Origin: Edolisoma coerulescens
Lineage: Eukaryota; Chordata; Aves; Passeriformes; Campephagidae
Assembly (NCBI GenBank): GCA_013397115.1
Contig: VWZW01006289.1
Span: forward strand, 2,471,696 to 2,535,695
Direction of reading: 5' to 3'
Length of the DNA: 64,000 nucleotides
Below are positions 14,401-26,400 of the stretch, piece after piece (the stretch's first letter is position 1; the number at the start of each line of letters is the position of its first letter). The position numbers and the translations under genes were made by a program. The notes below the pieces were generated by a model. The model was not told the DNA's origin. It did no database searches and worked only from the letters and a program-made list of their open reading frames with translations.

Positions 14401-14659
14401 TCAAGTTTATTTCAATAGGCTGTTTATCATTAAAGAATCTTTTTTGTTGTTTTTGGATGCAATGATTAGTCACAAGCTGCTCTTTCATCATATGCTTAAA
14501 TTTAGTAACATACAGGCTTTCTCATAAGGTTCTGATTTTTCGTATTGTCACTTCTGTGATATACTTTGTTTCGCGTCACAGATGCTGCTGTTGTGCATCT
14601 GTTGTTTATTTTCTGTCTGCAACAAATTTTGTGGACAAGGCCATGGCATTGCAGTGAGA

Positions 14660-14735
14660 ATATAACAACGTAAGAAATGCACTACTGTGTCACACCAGTG
14701 GTCCATCTAGTTTGGTATTCTCATCTTCGAAATTG
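14660..14735. mobile_element. Old amniote interspersed-repeat fragment
   Basis: The segment aacgtaagaaatgcactact...ccagtggtccatctagtttggtattctc resembles a widespread reptile and bird repeat containing a taagaac...gtccatctagcccagtatcc core. It lies directly before a CR1-like piece and may belong to the same insertion. The family name is not certain. Confidence 0.5.
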
Positions 14736-14789
14736 CTGTCTTTTATCCACTTTAAAGCATTCTTGTGCTGGTGTTACAGGGCACTTCAC

Positions 14790-14935
14790 AGTCCTCTTAT
14801 GCAGTTCTGCATTCAGTTTATCCATTGCCCTTAATATTTTGAAAACCTCTGTTTTATCTCCCCTCGTCCTTTTCAGTAAAAAGTCACAGCCATTTTAGTC
14901 TCTCCTCAAAGGGCAACTGCCCCTGCTGTGGACAT
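14790..14935 (-). mobile_element. Old CR1-like LINE fragment
   Basis: The plus strand shows ttttgaaaacctctgttttatctcccctcg, then ttttcagtaaaaagtcacagccattttagtctctcctcaaag, the reverse complement of a diverged CR1/L3-type ORF2 segment. It is clearly older than the copy at 2925. Confidence 0.65.
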
Positions 14936-15201
14936 CAGGGTCCACTGATGTATTGTTTTCATCAGGAGAATCAATCCTGAAAAAATGGGCTAATGACAAT
15001 GAAAAAGGATGAGCCATATCAAAAGAGGACAATATTCTTGGGCCATAGAGAGAGAAAATGTTGGGAATTCAGAGGATATAGAGAACCCATTTTCAAAAAT
15101 ACATCTGGACAAGGGAAAAGATGAACAGCTATACAGACAAGAAGCCATTATGAAGGATGTTTTGAAGAATGGGGAAATTCCTCAAGTATTTTTGATAGAT
15201 C

Positions 15202-15233
15202 ATGTTCTCCATAGATCCTATGTTCTCCATAGA
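15202..15233. repeat. 14-base direct duplication
   Basis: The 14-mer atgttctccataga occurs at 15202-15215 and 15220-15233, an 18-base period, within a fortuitous 123-codon open frame. Confidence 0.75.
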
Positions 15234-15659
15234 ATCAATGTGTCCTGCTCTGCTGATCCTCTGAATATGTATATGTATCATGATCAGTGGGATTTGCTGA
15301 GATCCCACTCAAGCAATCAGGATGCAACAGGCCAGAACACCCTGAACACACTTAAGGCTAATTGTGGATTAGTTTGGTGAAGTCATGAATGAAAATATAA
15401 AGCTACATTCGTTGTACATTCTGAGGTCCTTAACTCTGGAACTAAACAATGTTAAGCAGGCTTTCTAAATAAAAAATAGTTCTCTTAAATTTATTGTTTT
15501 TTCTACTCTAAACTTTTGCTGGATATCTTGATTCTGATTAATGGACATGTAATTTGACAACTTCAGGTGCAAGGAATTTGTTGGAATCATCTTGATTTTT
15601 TGTCAGGGATGGGGGTATTGATTTTAAAGTGGAATAAGTGGTTTGCAGATTTCTTACTC

Positions 15660-15719
15660 GAGGTTGCTCAGGCAACCTCAGGCTTGCAATCCATTATATA
15701 CTCAGGCTTGCAATCCATT
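15660..15719. repeat. Short hairpin joined to a 24-base-period duplication
   Basis: GAGGTTGC (15660-15667) and GCAACCTC (15672-15679) form a perfect 8-base stem with a 4-base loop. The 19-mer ctcaggcttgcaatccatt occurs at 15677-15695 and again at 15701-15719. Confidence 0.8.
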
Positions 15720-16714
15720 TTGTAGTTTGACCGAATAACCATTTTTATTTACCTTTTATGTGTTTATTTAAAAGGGTGTGCAAGCAAATACTCAAGCAAG
15801 CTAACGTATTACAGCTTAATCAAAGAATGGAATAGTACACAGATAAAATTAAGGCCGCAGGACTGAACCTATAAATCAATAAATTTCCGTGATCAAATCA
15901 TCATATTTAATGTAGTAGAAAATAAAATGGAGTTGTGAAGACAAACAGGAAGACTATTACTTGGAATAAGTCTTATATCTTGGGATAATTTTGGAGGACT
16001 GCATGCCTTCAGCAGTCTTGTAGCCAATGTAGTCTACCAGACCAAGTGATAACTCAAATATTTACTCACAGTGATGCAAACAGATCTCTAAAATATCTCC
16101 TTTGCCAACGCACAATGTGGGGTTGTCTGTTGGGGAGATCATCTGTTGAGTCATATGAAGAGAGAAAGGTTGCAACAGTAAACTACAGAGAAGAAATGTG
16201 TTTTCTAGACAAGTTCTTTTGAGTCTGTTGTTTGTATAGTTAGCACACAATTTGTTCCACGTGGAGACTGAGGCTTTCTTTGGATCTGTGATCCCTCAGA
16301 AATTATGGGATAAGGGAGACGTTACAGTCCCAGACTACATTTAAACTTGACATACAAGTGTGGTTTCTTGTGTGAGAGAGATAGAATAAACCAGCAAAAA
16401 CCAGAAGAGCTAATAACATATTTTGCATGTTCTCCATACACATACATGTTTTATAAAAGCCACTTCACCATCCTCAGCATTTCTTAAATTATTCTTCACA
16501 TTTACAAACTGAGAATTGTGGAAACAGGAAGTGCCCATACAGAATTTACCCTAATGCTCATTCACCTAAAATGTTAAGCAACTCCTTATCTTACAAAATT
16601 AATCCTGCTTGTAATTAAATAATGAAAGTTTTCCTGGAGGGAATGTGAAATGTTCATTACTGGGAATACTCAAAAACTCTGAGGAACCTGAGTGAAGTTA
16701 GGTCTGTTCTGATC

Positions 16715-16787
16715 AGGGTGAGGTAGACCAGATGACCTTCAAAGGTCCCTTCCAACCTACAACTTCCTAAGTTTTTGTGGTTCCCTA
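16715..16787 (+). mobile_element. CR1 LINE 3'-end fragment
   Basis: The stretch gtagaccagatgaccttcaaagg followed by tcccttccaacctacaactt and a decayed tttttgtggttcc end is the standard CR1 3' tail in the forward orientation. Confidence 0.8.
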
Positions 16788-17906
16788 TCCTGCCTCGATT
16801 AACAGACCAGAGTTCCCCATGGGTGAGCCGCTTTCCTAAAGCTTTGCAGACCTCCTTGCACTGCAGCACCACTGAACATTTGCAGGCAATTGTTTTCAGC
16901 TTCTCAGCTTGCCTCATGTAATCTCTAGTTCCCAAAGGCACACAGACCTCTTCTTCACCTGCAAGAAAAAAAATACCCTGACTCAGTCAACTCTATAAGA
17001 AGTCCTCAGTTTGTGTTTCTTCTTTCACCTGCAGCTGGATTCTAATGCTGCCTTTTTGCTGGGCTACTCAGTACTGCCTGCCCTGGCATCATACTAGGTC
17101 TGTTCCAAGGATCATGAATTCCTACCCCAAACTGATTCTCTTCCCGACACAACCTTGTTCGACAGTAAGGTCAAGAGGGAAAAAATAAGACTGATGGGTT
17201 TTAGAGGGCAGTGTGAAGAAGATGGCAGATTTTTTCTGGGAACTGGAGGAAAGCACACTGTCCTCAACCTCCCCAAGGCAAAAGGCTCGTCCTTCTCCCC
17301 TTTTTGCCTGCTGGAAACCCTCTCTGAGATCTCATCCTTAACATATTGTTAGATCACTCCTAAATTTTCTAATGATCTGGATCTCTCAGAGCTGATGTTT
17401 GTAGAAAAACTACAGGAATGTGAGATTTTTTACTCTTTTCTCTGTCTTTCTGTAGAAATAATTTCCACTTTTACACACACACAGACAGCACTGGCAGCTG
17501 GATCACTGTTTTAGAAAGTTTATCTGATCTGCAATAATTTCTAAAAACACCAAACCCTCCAGGGGGATATAGTGAAACCGACTGTATTGATGATCGTTCC
17601 AGCGGAGTATTTTACTGTTTGCAAAAGGATTTGACTTCGGGGAAACTCTCTTCACCCTTCGCACAGCAGGCTCTCTCCCTTCTCCCTGCTGCACGAGAGT
17701 TATTTTTCTGATCCTTTACTCTAAGCTCCTTTGCTTTTTTTAGGCGACTTCCAGATATCTGATACAGTATATAATGAGGAATTAGGTTCCATTACACGAA
17801 GGCTTAACCTTCTCGAAAAGCATTCAGCGCTTGCCAGGAGTCATCAATATTTAACAGCTGTTGTTATTATGAAATACTTCATAGGGTAATGTGGCTCGTC
17901 CGCTCG

Positions 17907-17913
17907 CACGCAA
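17907..17913 (-). promoter_or_regulatory. Dioxin-response-element core TTGCGTG (minus strand)
   Basis: The plus strand reads tcgCACGCAAggg, so the minus strand carries TTGCGTG followed by CGA. It forms a divergent pair with the site at 17974. Confidence 0.45.
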
Positions 17914-17973
17914 GGGTTTGAACGGCAGCCAGGCCCCTGTCAGAGCCGCCGGGAGATTGACAGGCGGCGAGGC

Positions 17974-17980
17974 TTGCGTG
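17974..17980 (+). promoter_or_regulatory. Dioxin-response-element core TTGCGTG
   Basis: The site reads ggcTTGCGTGACag, matching the TNGCGTG core plus the favoured following A. It lies inside the CpG-rich island, 67 bases from an opposite-strand copy at 17907-17913. Confidence 0.5.
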
Positions 17981-18250
17981 ACAGCGGGGCCGGGGTTAGT
18001 CAGCACTCTGCCTCCTCCGCAGCGGGGACTTCTCCTCCCCCTCGCCTGCCTTCAAAAGGGCTCCTCCGGACGCCGTGGGACACGGGCTGGGGGCTCAGGG
18101 GGGCGAGGTGGCCCCACCAGCCCCGCGCCCGTCCGTGGGGAGAGGAGGGCAGCCCGGCGGTGGCATCTCTTTGATGCCCCTCTCGCACGGGGGAAAATGG
18201 ATGAGGCTCGCTGGGGAAGGGGAACAGTGGTTCTGGAAGAAAGAGCGGAT

Positions 18251-21200
18251 GGGATCTGGAAAGCAAACAGTTCGGTTTGTACCTTAAATAAATGTCATGC
18301 TGTACTCGAGAAACTTCAAAGGGAAGTCAGATTTCAAAGCATCTCTTAAGAAGAAGCAGACTGACAAAACCGCTAAGTTGGGAAGAAAAACTCTGCATTA
18401 CTGCTAGGGTAATTTCATCTGGTGTTCTGGTAGCCTCCGCAACAGGACCAAGCACCATACAGCTTTTATTCAGCTTTTATGCATTTTGATGCTGATTTCT
18501 TTCCCAAAGCATTTGTACAACCTGTGTGTTGTGGTCTTTCCGAGTGCAAATGTCCCTTTAATGTTGTTTGGCAATGTATAATAACTGTTCCTTAAGCTGT
18601 GTAGTTTTTAATTTCAGTGTGCATCTAATGACCCCCATCCTAATTGTCACTCGGTGTTCTCTGTAACACAGCCAGAGGAAACAGACCATTTCAGCTCATG
18701 GCTCTAGGTTTGTTAAGCAGAATTGCTCATACCGAGTGTTTCCGAGTCAATTTGTTTTGTTTTCTTATTATTCAGAGTAACACGCATAGCAGATTCTTCC
18801 TGCAGCTAGAAGATCCAGGAAGAGAGACCCTGTTCTCACTTCCTTTTGAGTAACAGTTACCAAATGTAAGATTTGCATGCTTAAAGCAGTGTCTCTGAAC
18901 CTGCAATCTCGATTCGGGTATTTTCATCTGCCTGTTTTAAGAAACAATTTATCCCCTGGGCATCATTGGAGAGAACTGGTAGTCCTTGTAGAAGGGCTTG
19001 AAACCGATTCACCAACCTGAATCTGAAGAGGACAGTACGGTCCTTTCTTACACCCCAAACGAACCCAGGCAAGGTGTTCAGCTCAGAAGCAGCATCCTTT
19101 CCCTGCTCATTTCTTGCCTGTGCTGTTGCTTGATGCAGGCAGCTGGGGCAGCTGGGGTACAGTTTGCCCCCACGCTAGTTTGTTACACACACTAACTTGG
19201 CAGGTAATTTTGCTAATTATTTTCTGAAGAATGAATGTTGTGCTTGTGCAGGGTGAGGTACAGAAACACTCTGGAGAATGTAATCCCATGGGTTTAAAAA
19301 CTATGGTTTTATGAGAGTCCTGAAATCTCCACCCCTTTGAACTAAAGAGTATCCTGCAATGAATAAATGTTCTGTTATTTCTGGGGGAAAGGGAATGGCT
19401 GGTTTCATAATGCTTCTATAGACTGTGTTAGGCAGCTTTTCTCTTTACAATATTCCAGATTTGGTTTTCAAGCCAAGGGGTTTGCAAATGCAGATAGCAA
19501 TGCTCGTATCAGAACTGGAGGCTCAAAAGAGATCTCAGGTTTTTCATTGTTCTGGGCAGAGACAGTGCAGCTGTGGAAGGCTCAACAGCACTATCTGAGA
19601 CAGTCCCATACTCATTCAGCCAATCTTTTAGTCTCCTCTGTGGGCCTTTTTTTCTCCATTAATTAACTATATTAATTATTCTAACTCTACATTATTTTTT
19701 TTGTTTCCACTCCTTTCACTGCTTTCAGATTAGAGATTGAAACAATGTCCTCAGATCTTTGACCTTTCCTCCAGGAAATTGCATTGGCCATTTTATTTCA
19801 TTTTTTTCTCCCCCCTCTTCTTCTTCCTAGCCCCCTTTACCCTTGCCCTGTATATTTCCACAGTGTTGTCCTTTGTAGGACCCAGCGTTTCCAGACTTGT
19901 TGGCTTTTAATGTTGCATGGGATTGCACCATGCTCACTAGATCGCATGACCTCGCAAAACTGTCAGCCCTGGTACATGTATCTCTGGTATTTATCATTCT
20001 ATGGTATCAATATGCTCATTCATCTTCTTTGGCAGAACAGCTCCATCTTCTGTTTTATTTCATGTTCTGGAAGTGCAGGCTCAATACGTTGTGCTCAGAA
20101 AAAGGTCTCTGGCGTTACCACTTCCCATCTCTTCTGTTCGCCAGTTTTGAGCCCGGTAGGTGAGCGCTCTACGCTGGCCATCAAAAGGGTTGCCTCTCCC
20201 ATAGGAAGTAGTCCAAAGCTCACTAAAGCTACAACTCTCCATCTTTTTTACAGCCGGCATCATTCATTAGACTACCTGCAATATCAGCTTTTCTCTTGCC
20301 CCATTCTTGATATATGGGAACTCCAGCAGCCCATTTCCCCCTCAGGTCACTGAGCCATCCTTTGCTGTTTTTTATTTTTCAGCTTTCCAAAATTTGCTCC
20401 TCCCTGCGTACCAGAGACAGTACTCCTATGTTCTTCAAGCTCTCATTTGTTTTCATCATCACAAGCTTCACTGCTCCTCCAGAGGGACACCATTTTATGA
20501 GATGTCTAAGCTTGATCACAGCTGCCTTAGCATCAGGGCCTTTTCTATCAAGCCACCCATCATAACCAATATTTGCTGTCCTGCTCTCTCTCACGATTCT
20601 TGGTGGTGACAGGGGTATTGTTAGACTGTTCTGTTTCCTTTTCCCTGTTTTTCTGCCTAGTCAGATAACATCTTGCAAGTTTCCCTCATCTGCCTGTCAT
20701 GTCTTGCTTTTCCTCCTCCTCCTCTTTTTTTTCAGGGATCTGTGTGGTTTTCTGCCTGTCTTGCTCTGCTTTCTCCAGGTGACAGGCTTTCACCAGCACC
20801 TCTCTCCTGAGGTGTCACTGCAGTATCAGCCCAGCCGTGGGTGGATTAATAAAGTATTTCCATTGCGGGGAGGCAGAAGGAGAGTGAGCAATGAGAGACT
20901 GCTCTGCTGCCTCAGGTGCTAGGAGCAAATGTTCCCATCTCCGAGGAGCATTTGCTTCTTGGAGCAATGGTGCTATTCATCTTTGATGGTGCAGTGGGTC
21001 TCCTTGCAGTCGGGCCAGTGAGTAAGGGCATGCTATGAAACGGATGTGTGTGGCCTAACATATGGGTAACTCTAACTGGCAAAATAACATTAAAATACTT
21101 TCCATTTGGAGACGGAATTTATAGTAGCCAGACGAGTTGCAGAACAAACATCTCTTGTGCTTCTGCTGTTGTGTTTGTATGAGCCTGAAGGCTAACAAGC

Positions 21201-23335
21201 AGGCAGGGAGCTCTGGCCCGCTCAGTTGGGTAAAATAATAGTTTCCACTAATGATGAAGTTCGAACGGATGGAATTTTCGCAACACCAAAAGAGCGCATC
21301 AAAGAAATAAACCTTCGTTTCCTCTCACCCCTCCCTGTCTGTCCTTTAACCTGCACAAAGACCACAAACCACCATGTCAGTAATTACAAAAACATCTTTT
21401 CTGAGGAGGGAAACTCTGGAAGAGGCCATTGGAATAGGGGCTGGGCTTTTAAAAATTCTTGTCACAAGGTATTTAAAAGATGTGTGATGTGGCACTTAGG
21501 GACATGGTTTAGTGGCAGACTTGGCAGTTCTGAGTTAGTGGTTGCACTTGATGATCTTAGGGACATTTTCAACCTAAATGAGCCTGTGATTCTATGTCTG
21601 TTCTTATAGATAGGCCTAGTAGAAGGTCTAGTTCGGGGGGGGGGAAAGCAACCATTTCCAATTAGCTTAAAAGGTACACCAAAATGAAAATGCAGATTTA
21701 AGAATCTCCATATTCTATTCACAGCAGCCTAGTTTACAAGTCTGAAATCCCAAAATTGTTTTTGCTGGAAAATACGGGTGGGGATCTGTTTAAGCAGCTT
21801 GGGATTTTCCTGATGTATTTTCTCATGCCCAGGGGAGGGATTTATTACATCTAATTATACATTAGAGATAATTGCTTTGGGGTAATGACCGACATGATCA
21901 CTTTCAGCAAATATTTACAATGTAACCTGAAAACCATCACAAATATTCAGTTTGTGTGGTTCTGAGTTGCCATCATTTGTTGTAAAATGCTGATGTGTCT
22001 TGCAACAACCCCTCACTAGGCTGTTAAATAGATAAGGAGTTGTTGCACAGGCTCAGGAGCTTCAGAGGCTTGCTGTCTGTCTCCTCTTCTTATTCTGGTT
22101 TGGTATAAACTATTCCTGCCCATCTCAACCCTTTTTTGGGGGGAGGGTTTTTTTTTTGCTTGGTTGGGTTGTTGTTGGGGCTTTTTCGGCTTTTTGGTGT
22201 GGGTTTGGCTTTTTTTTCAGAGGGGTGTTTTTTGTTTTATTAACCATCTCTGGCTGTGGCAGTTCCCGCTTCCCTTTGGCTGGAAGGGAAAATGTGTATC
22301 AAATGTCCCAGATAATATCACTGGGATGCTGTCCTCTCTCATTCTCTCCATGAAAAGGAGAAAAGCCAGAAAACTGAATCTCTGTTTGCTACCAGGATAT
22401 TTGTATGACCCTTCTCTGGAATGGGACAGTAGGAATGAAGCTGACTTAGTTTTTGCTGACCGAGTGATAAAGACAGGTTCCTGTTGTACTCCCTAGATGA
22501 TGCTGAAGCCCAATTATCAAGTGATGCCAGCCTTTTCAGAAATTCTTTCATTATCTCCACAAATGGGATTGTATTTCAGTGATTTTTCTGTAGGATGTAT
22601 TGATAGGAAGAATTTGAGGATTCAAAGATATTTGAGATCAAGCAATGTGAAGAAAGAGGACTCATCAGCTGAGTTTTCCACAAAAGCTGATTGAGGAATA
22701 AGCTTGTTTTCCCCTACTACTAGGAAAAAGAAATGGAATTTCAATCTATAATGAGAGCTATTCATGAATTTCATGGAGCAAATAACCTGCTAAAACCAAA
22801 CTTTAAAACTCTGTGTAAAAATGAAACAGTTTAAGAACATTCCCTTGAATCTTACCATCAGGCTGAAACTTATAGAAATGAACAGGGTAAAGTGAGACCA
22901 AAAAAAATCTGATGTCAAGGATGTCAGTGCTGAAAACAAGAAACTTTTTTTGCTCCCCTTTCTCCTGAGCTATATAGACATTTCTCTGTATTGTCATAAT
23001 ACATATTTTTATAAACAAAACAACTTGCTAACTTTCTTTTGTTTCTTTCCTGTGGGTTTTGGTTGTTGCTTTATGTAGAGTAGACTAATGGAAAAAATAT
23101 GTTCAATAAAAAATGTGATAGATATTTCATATAAAAAACATCTGGACTGCAAAATATGTATCTCTCTCCAGCACAAGGAGAAAAAAAAAGAAAAGAAAGT
23201 TGTCAGCGACTGAGATCCAGACCACAAAGACTGTAACTACCAATTAAATTCAATGCATGTTAAATGCCTAAACAAGAATTTATTCATGACCCTAATCATT
23301 ATGATTTCTAAATTGATGATAACTCTTTCCAACAG
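18251..23335. other. Non-coding DNA between the island and the AHRR linker exon
   Basis: Contains a CR1 tail at 21476, a G run near 21635, T-rich tracts near 22140-22220 and one minus-strand TAGCGTG response-element core at 19171-19177. No bHLH exon was found. Open frames at 19784-20353 and 20307-20609 lie in pyrimidine-rich DNA and look fortuitous. Confidence 0.5.
21476..21599 (+). mobile_element. CR1 LINE 3'-end fragment
   Basis: The sequence runs gatgtggcacttagggacat, ggtttagtggcagacttggc, a gcacttgatgatcttaggga block and cctgtgattctatgtctg. This is the CR1 3' UTR and tail with moderate divergence. It lies about 1.7 kb before the AHRR linker exon. Confidence 0.88.
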
Positions 23336-23436
23336 CCATTCAAGAAAAGCACTTTAAGAAGCAAGTTGGCCAAACAATAAAAGAAGACAACATATCTAAC
23401 AAGACTGCTGTACAAGAAGGTGGACTTCTACTAGAA
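23336..23436 (+). CDS. AHRR: AHRR exon: linker between bHLH and PAS-A
   Basis: The acceptor is aacag before 23336 and the donor is gtgagt at 23437. The exon begins with two bases that complete a split codon, then reads IQEKHFKKQVGQ and ends EGGLLLE. The ending matches the EGRLLLE that precedes PAS-A in mammalian AHRR, and the next exon continues in phase 0 with SLNGFALVVS. The linker is lysine-rich and otherwise poorly conserved, as expected for this region. The previous exon must end in phase 1, which fits the bHLH exon of the AHR family, but that exon is not visible here. The exon is too short to stand out as an open frame. The call rests on the conserved EGGLLLE end and the phase match to the PAS-A exon. 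Confidence 0.85.
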
Positions 23437-26400
23437 GTGAGTGAAAAAACGCTGTGTTTTTTCTGGCTGTAATTTATTCAGTTTGATGATATATTTGGGC
23501 TGATGATTTGTGTCAGCTTTGAACAGCCAGGCTTGGTGTGAGTCTTTCAAGAACCACACTTGTGAACACTGCTTGCAAGAGCAAGACTGGCAGTTGTGAC
23601 AGTCACAGTCGGTGTCCATTGGGGCAACTGCACCTTGCATCCTTGCTTGCATCCTTGAAATTACCAGTGAACTCCAGCAGGCCAGTTCACAGGTCTTTTT
23701 CACTTTTAGGTGTATTTTACTTGAGGATGTCAACATGAGCTTTCCTTGTTTCTGATCTGAGCTGAGAATATTCTAGGATATTTTAGTTCATCCTACTTCC
23801 TCAACTCTGCTCTGCACACACACCGTGTCAGCAAAAGTTATCCCTTCTATGTATTTTTATCCCCCTTAGGCTGACTTTATATTGGCAGAGCAGCATAAAG
23901 GGCCCATGCTGCTACTGAGAATTGGATCCATTAATCTGAAGGAAGAGTTAATACTGCTGTGAACTACTGAACCAGCTAGAGCACAGCGGTCCATCCCAGA
24001 CACATCTGCATTTCAAACACATGATGTAATAGTGCCTTTTATACACTTAGGTCCTTGGAAATTCCTATGTGATTAAGATTACATATGTACAGTTGTTTTC
24101 GATAGGATAATATTCATGGTATAAAAATTTTTGTGTGTTTTAATGACAACCCTGAGATGCACGTAAATGTAAATTAAATAGTAGCCTCCAGCAAATAATT
24201 GCTGAATACTATTAAATTAAAACACTTTTTACCATGAGATCCAATACTGTAAGTTACTCAAGTCTATGGAATGGAAACTGGCACTCTGCTTTCCTTCCTC
24301 TTAATATTTTAGAATATTTTAATTTTAGATTTCAAAACAAGTAACACAGAAGCATCTGATTAGTTAGAGCTACTGTCAAAACAAGATGTTTGGCTGTCAG
24401 GTGTTATTTTGGAGTCATTTCCATTCTCAATGAATAGGGAATAAAGGGTGTACAATAAATGATAAATATGGTGAGTATATAATTTTTTAACGAGGGTCTC
24501 CTATATTTAGTCTATGTTTTGTTGTGTGTACATTACATGCCCACAAGTTATAATCACTCAGCATCTTCAAACAGTAGCCCTGCTGCTGTGAGTACATGGA
24601 GAGAACACTGGCACACAATTTGGGGCAGGTTACAAGAGACTGGTATTAGTAAACATGCTCTGCTTACTGCAGGGTATGCAGGAGTCACATTCCCTCTGAA
24701 TACAGGGGAGATATTTTATCCTGGATCATACTTAAAGTGGATCATTAACTGGATGATTAAGTGCATGTTGATATGAATGTACTTGCCAGGCTTCATTTAT
24801 GGGCATGTCTGACCTAGAATAAGAGGGTGAGTTTTCCTTAGGGCTTGTCGGGAATGGTCTCTGAGGACTGAGTTAGGCTCGGATCCTCATTCAGTGCTTA
24901 TGGCACATGAAGAAAAGTGGGTTTTTATGTTCCACCAAATCCACCATGTTGGTTATTAGGAACTGCGGGATTTTAACTAAATATCACATTTTGGATTCCT
25001 TCCAAGAAGAAGCAAACCGTGGTTGCAGTTCTTTGTATACTGACTTGTGAATCTGACCACTTTATTTGCTCTCAAAAGATATTTTTCAGCTGTTGAAAGC
25101 CACTTTCCATGTCATGACAACACCTTGCACTGTGCAACCTCTCCTAGATGCTTTATATAATACAAACCAGAATAATCTGAAGCACCAAAATATGTGTGAA
25201 TAATACTGTTCCTGAGTGCAATGTTAATGGAAAATCAAGAATAATTGCTTTTATTTTTTTCCTAGTGGGTATAGTCACTCTGCTTTATGTATAGATAGAA
25301 ATATGGGATAACAAGAACCTAATTACTGGTAAATAGTGTATCTGGGACTCTTGTGTCTTGGAACAATGCAGTATTTCCCTCTTCAGCTTGAAAGGAAACA
25401 ATGGAATTAGGCTGTCTTCAAAATATGTTTAAAATGTTTTTTATTTCTAAAGGCTTCTGCCACAACATGTGTTTTTTATTTAAGATTTTATGGAGATTTT
25501 TTACAGCTACAATCAAATAGCTTTCATCAGCAATAACAGAATAAACAATGATACCAGTTTATCAAAGACTTTTTAGTGGAGCACAGCAGGTATCTAAATA
25601 AATAATTTCTTTTGGTGCTTTAAGATCATTTCTTCTGGGTAAGAGAGACTTTTCTTGCCATCTTTGTTTCCCTTTGAAGGGAAGACAGACAAAGCTCTAA
25701 GAACTAAAGTCTAATTTCTTAAGGGATTTTTTTGAGTATGCCCCATTCTCGCAATCTTTACTGTCCTTAGAGACTTCAGATTCCAACAGTTTGACTGCAG
25801 TAATGATTTTTAACTTTGCACTTTCAAAATATTTTCCAAGACAGGTGGTTTTGCAACCCTTGTGCCCCATGCCTTCTGGCAGAAAAGGGCCACATTCGGT
25901 TTCTGAAGCCTGTTAGTGAATACTTAAGGAACACTGGGCCAAACCCATAACCAGAAAAAGGAGAAAATAAGTTGTATTGGCAGTCAATAAATCCAGATAG
26001 AGTTTATGGGGTGATGGGGTGGAGAAACACAATAAAATGGTGACTTGGAAAAATAATGAATCACTGGTGGGTATCTAGGCAATAGCCTTGATTGCAGGAT
26101 TCATCTCATGGCTGTTAGCCACCTCCTGCTCTTCCCCCCAGCTATGCTGTACTCGTAATCTTTAAGTGCAGACTCAGAGTCTACACTATGGTGCTGGCAA
26201 TTGCCTATCCCCAAATGGCTGTGGAACTGTCATGTGTTACACTATTCACTGATCACTGGAACAATTAAATGTGTGTTGGCAAGAGGGAGGCCCTATATGG
26301 ACTTGCTTTCTTAATGACACACAATCAGGCATCACCCCATCATCACCTCCAACACGGCTCCTTGAGTAATCAGCACTCGCACACCGAGCAGCACCCTGCT

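Larger units (their letters stand above)
3613..14659. other. Non-coding, intron-like DNA upstream of the visible AHRR exons
   Basis: Searched by eye on both strands for the AHRR bHLH exon (SNPSKRHRDRLN block) without success. It holds the motif pair at 7514-7580 and the single site at 11427. Nothing else is supported. Confidence 0.55.
14936..17888. other. Non-coding DNA before the CpG-rich island
   Basis: Contains the duplications at 15202 and 15660, a CR1 tail at 16715 and a tatataa sequence at 17768. A 123-codon frame at 15009-15380 matches nothing I know. Confidence 0.5.
17889..18250. promoter_or_regulatory. Intragenic CpG-rich island with two dioxin-response-element cores
   Basis: About 360 bases of clearly GC-rich, CpG-rich DNA stand out in an AT-rich neighbourhood, upstream of the AHRR linker exon at 23336. 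The core TTGCGTG (the AHR:ARNT and AHRR:ARNT site, TNGCGTG) occurs on the minus strand at 17907-17913 and on the plus strand at 17974-17980. A tatataa sequence lies about 115 bases before the island at 17768-17774. Open frames here look like by-products of high GC. The island could be an internal promoter, an enhancer, or the promoter of an unseen transcript; which one cannot be read from sequence alone. Confidence 0.55.

Noticed and set aside
15009..15380. 123-codon frame
   Set aside because: It matches no family I know, contains a local 18-base duplication, and has no splice or promoter context. A chance frame in AT-rich DNA is more likely.
17891..18349. 152-codon frame in the CpG-rich island
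   Set aside because: It starts with GTG, its composition follows the local GC content, several overlapping frames of similar length are open on both strands, and no domain is recognisable.
19784..20609. Long frames in pyrimidine-rich DNA
   Set aside because: The peptides are rich in Leu, Phe, Ser and Pro as expected from CT-rich sequence, and overlapping frames are open in parallel.
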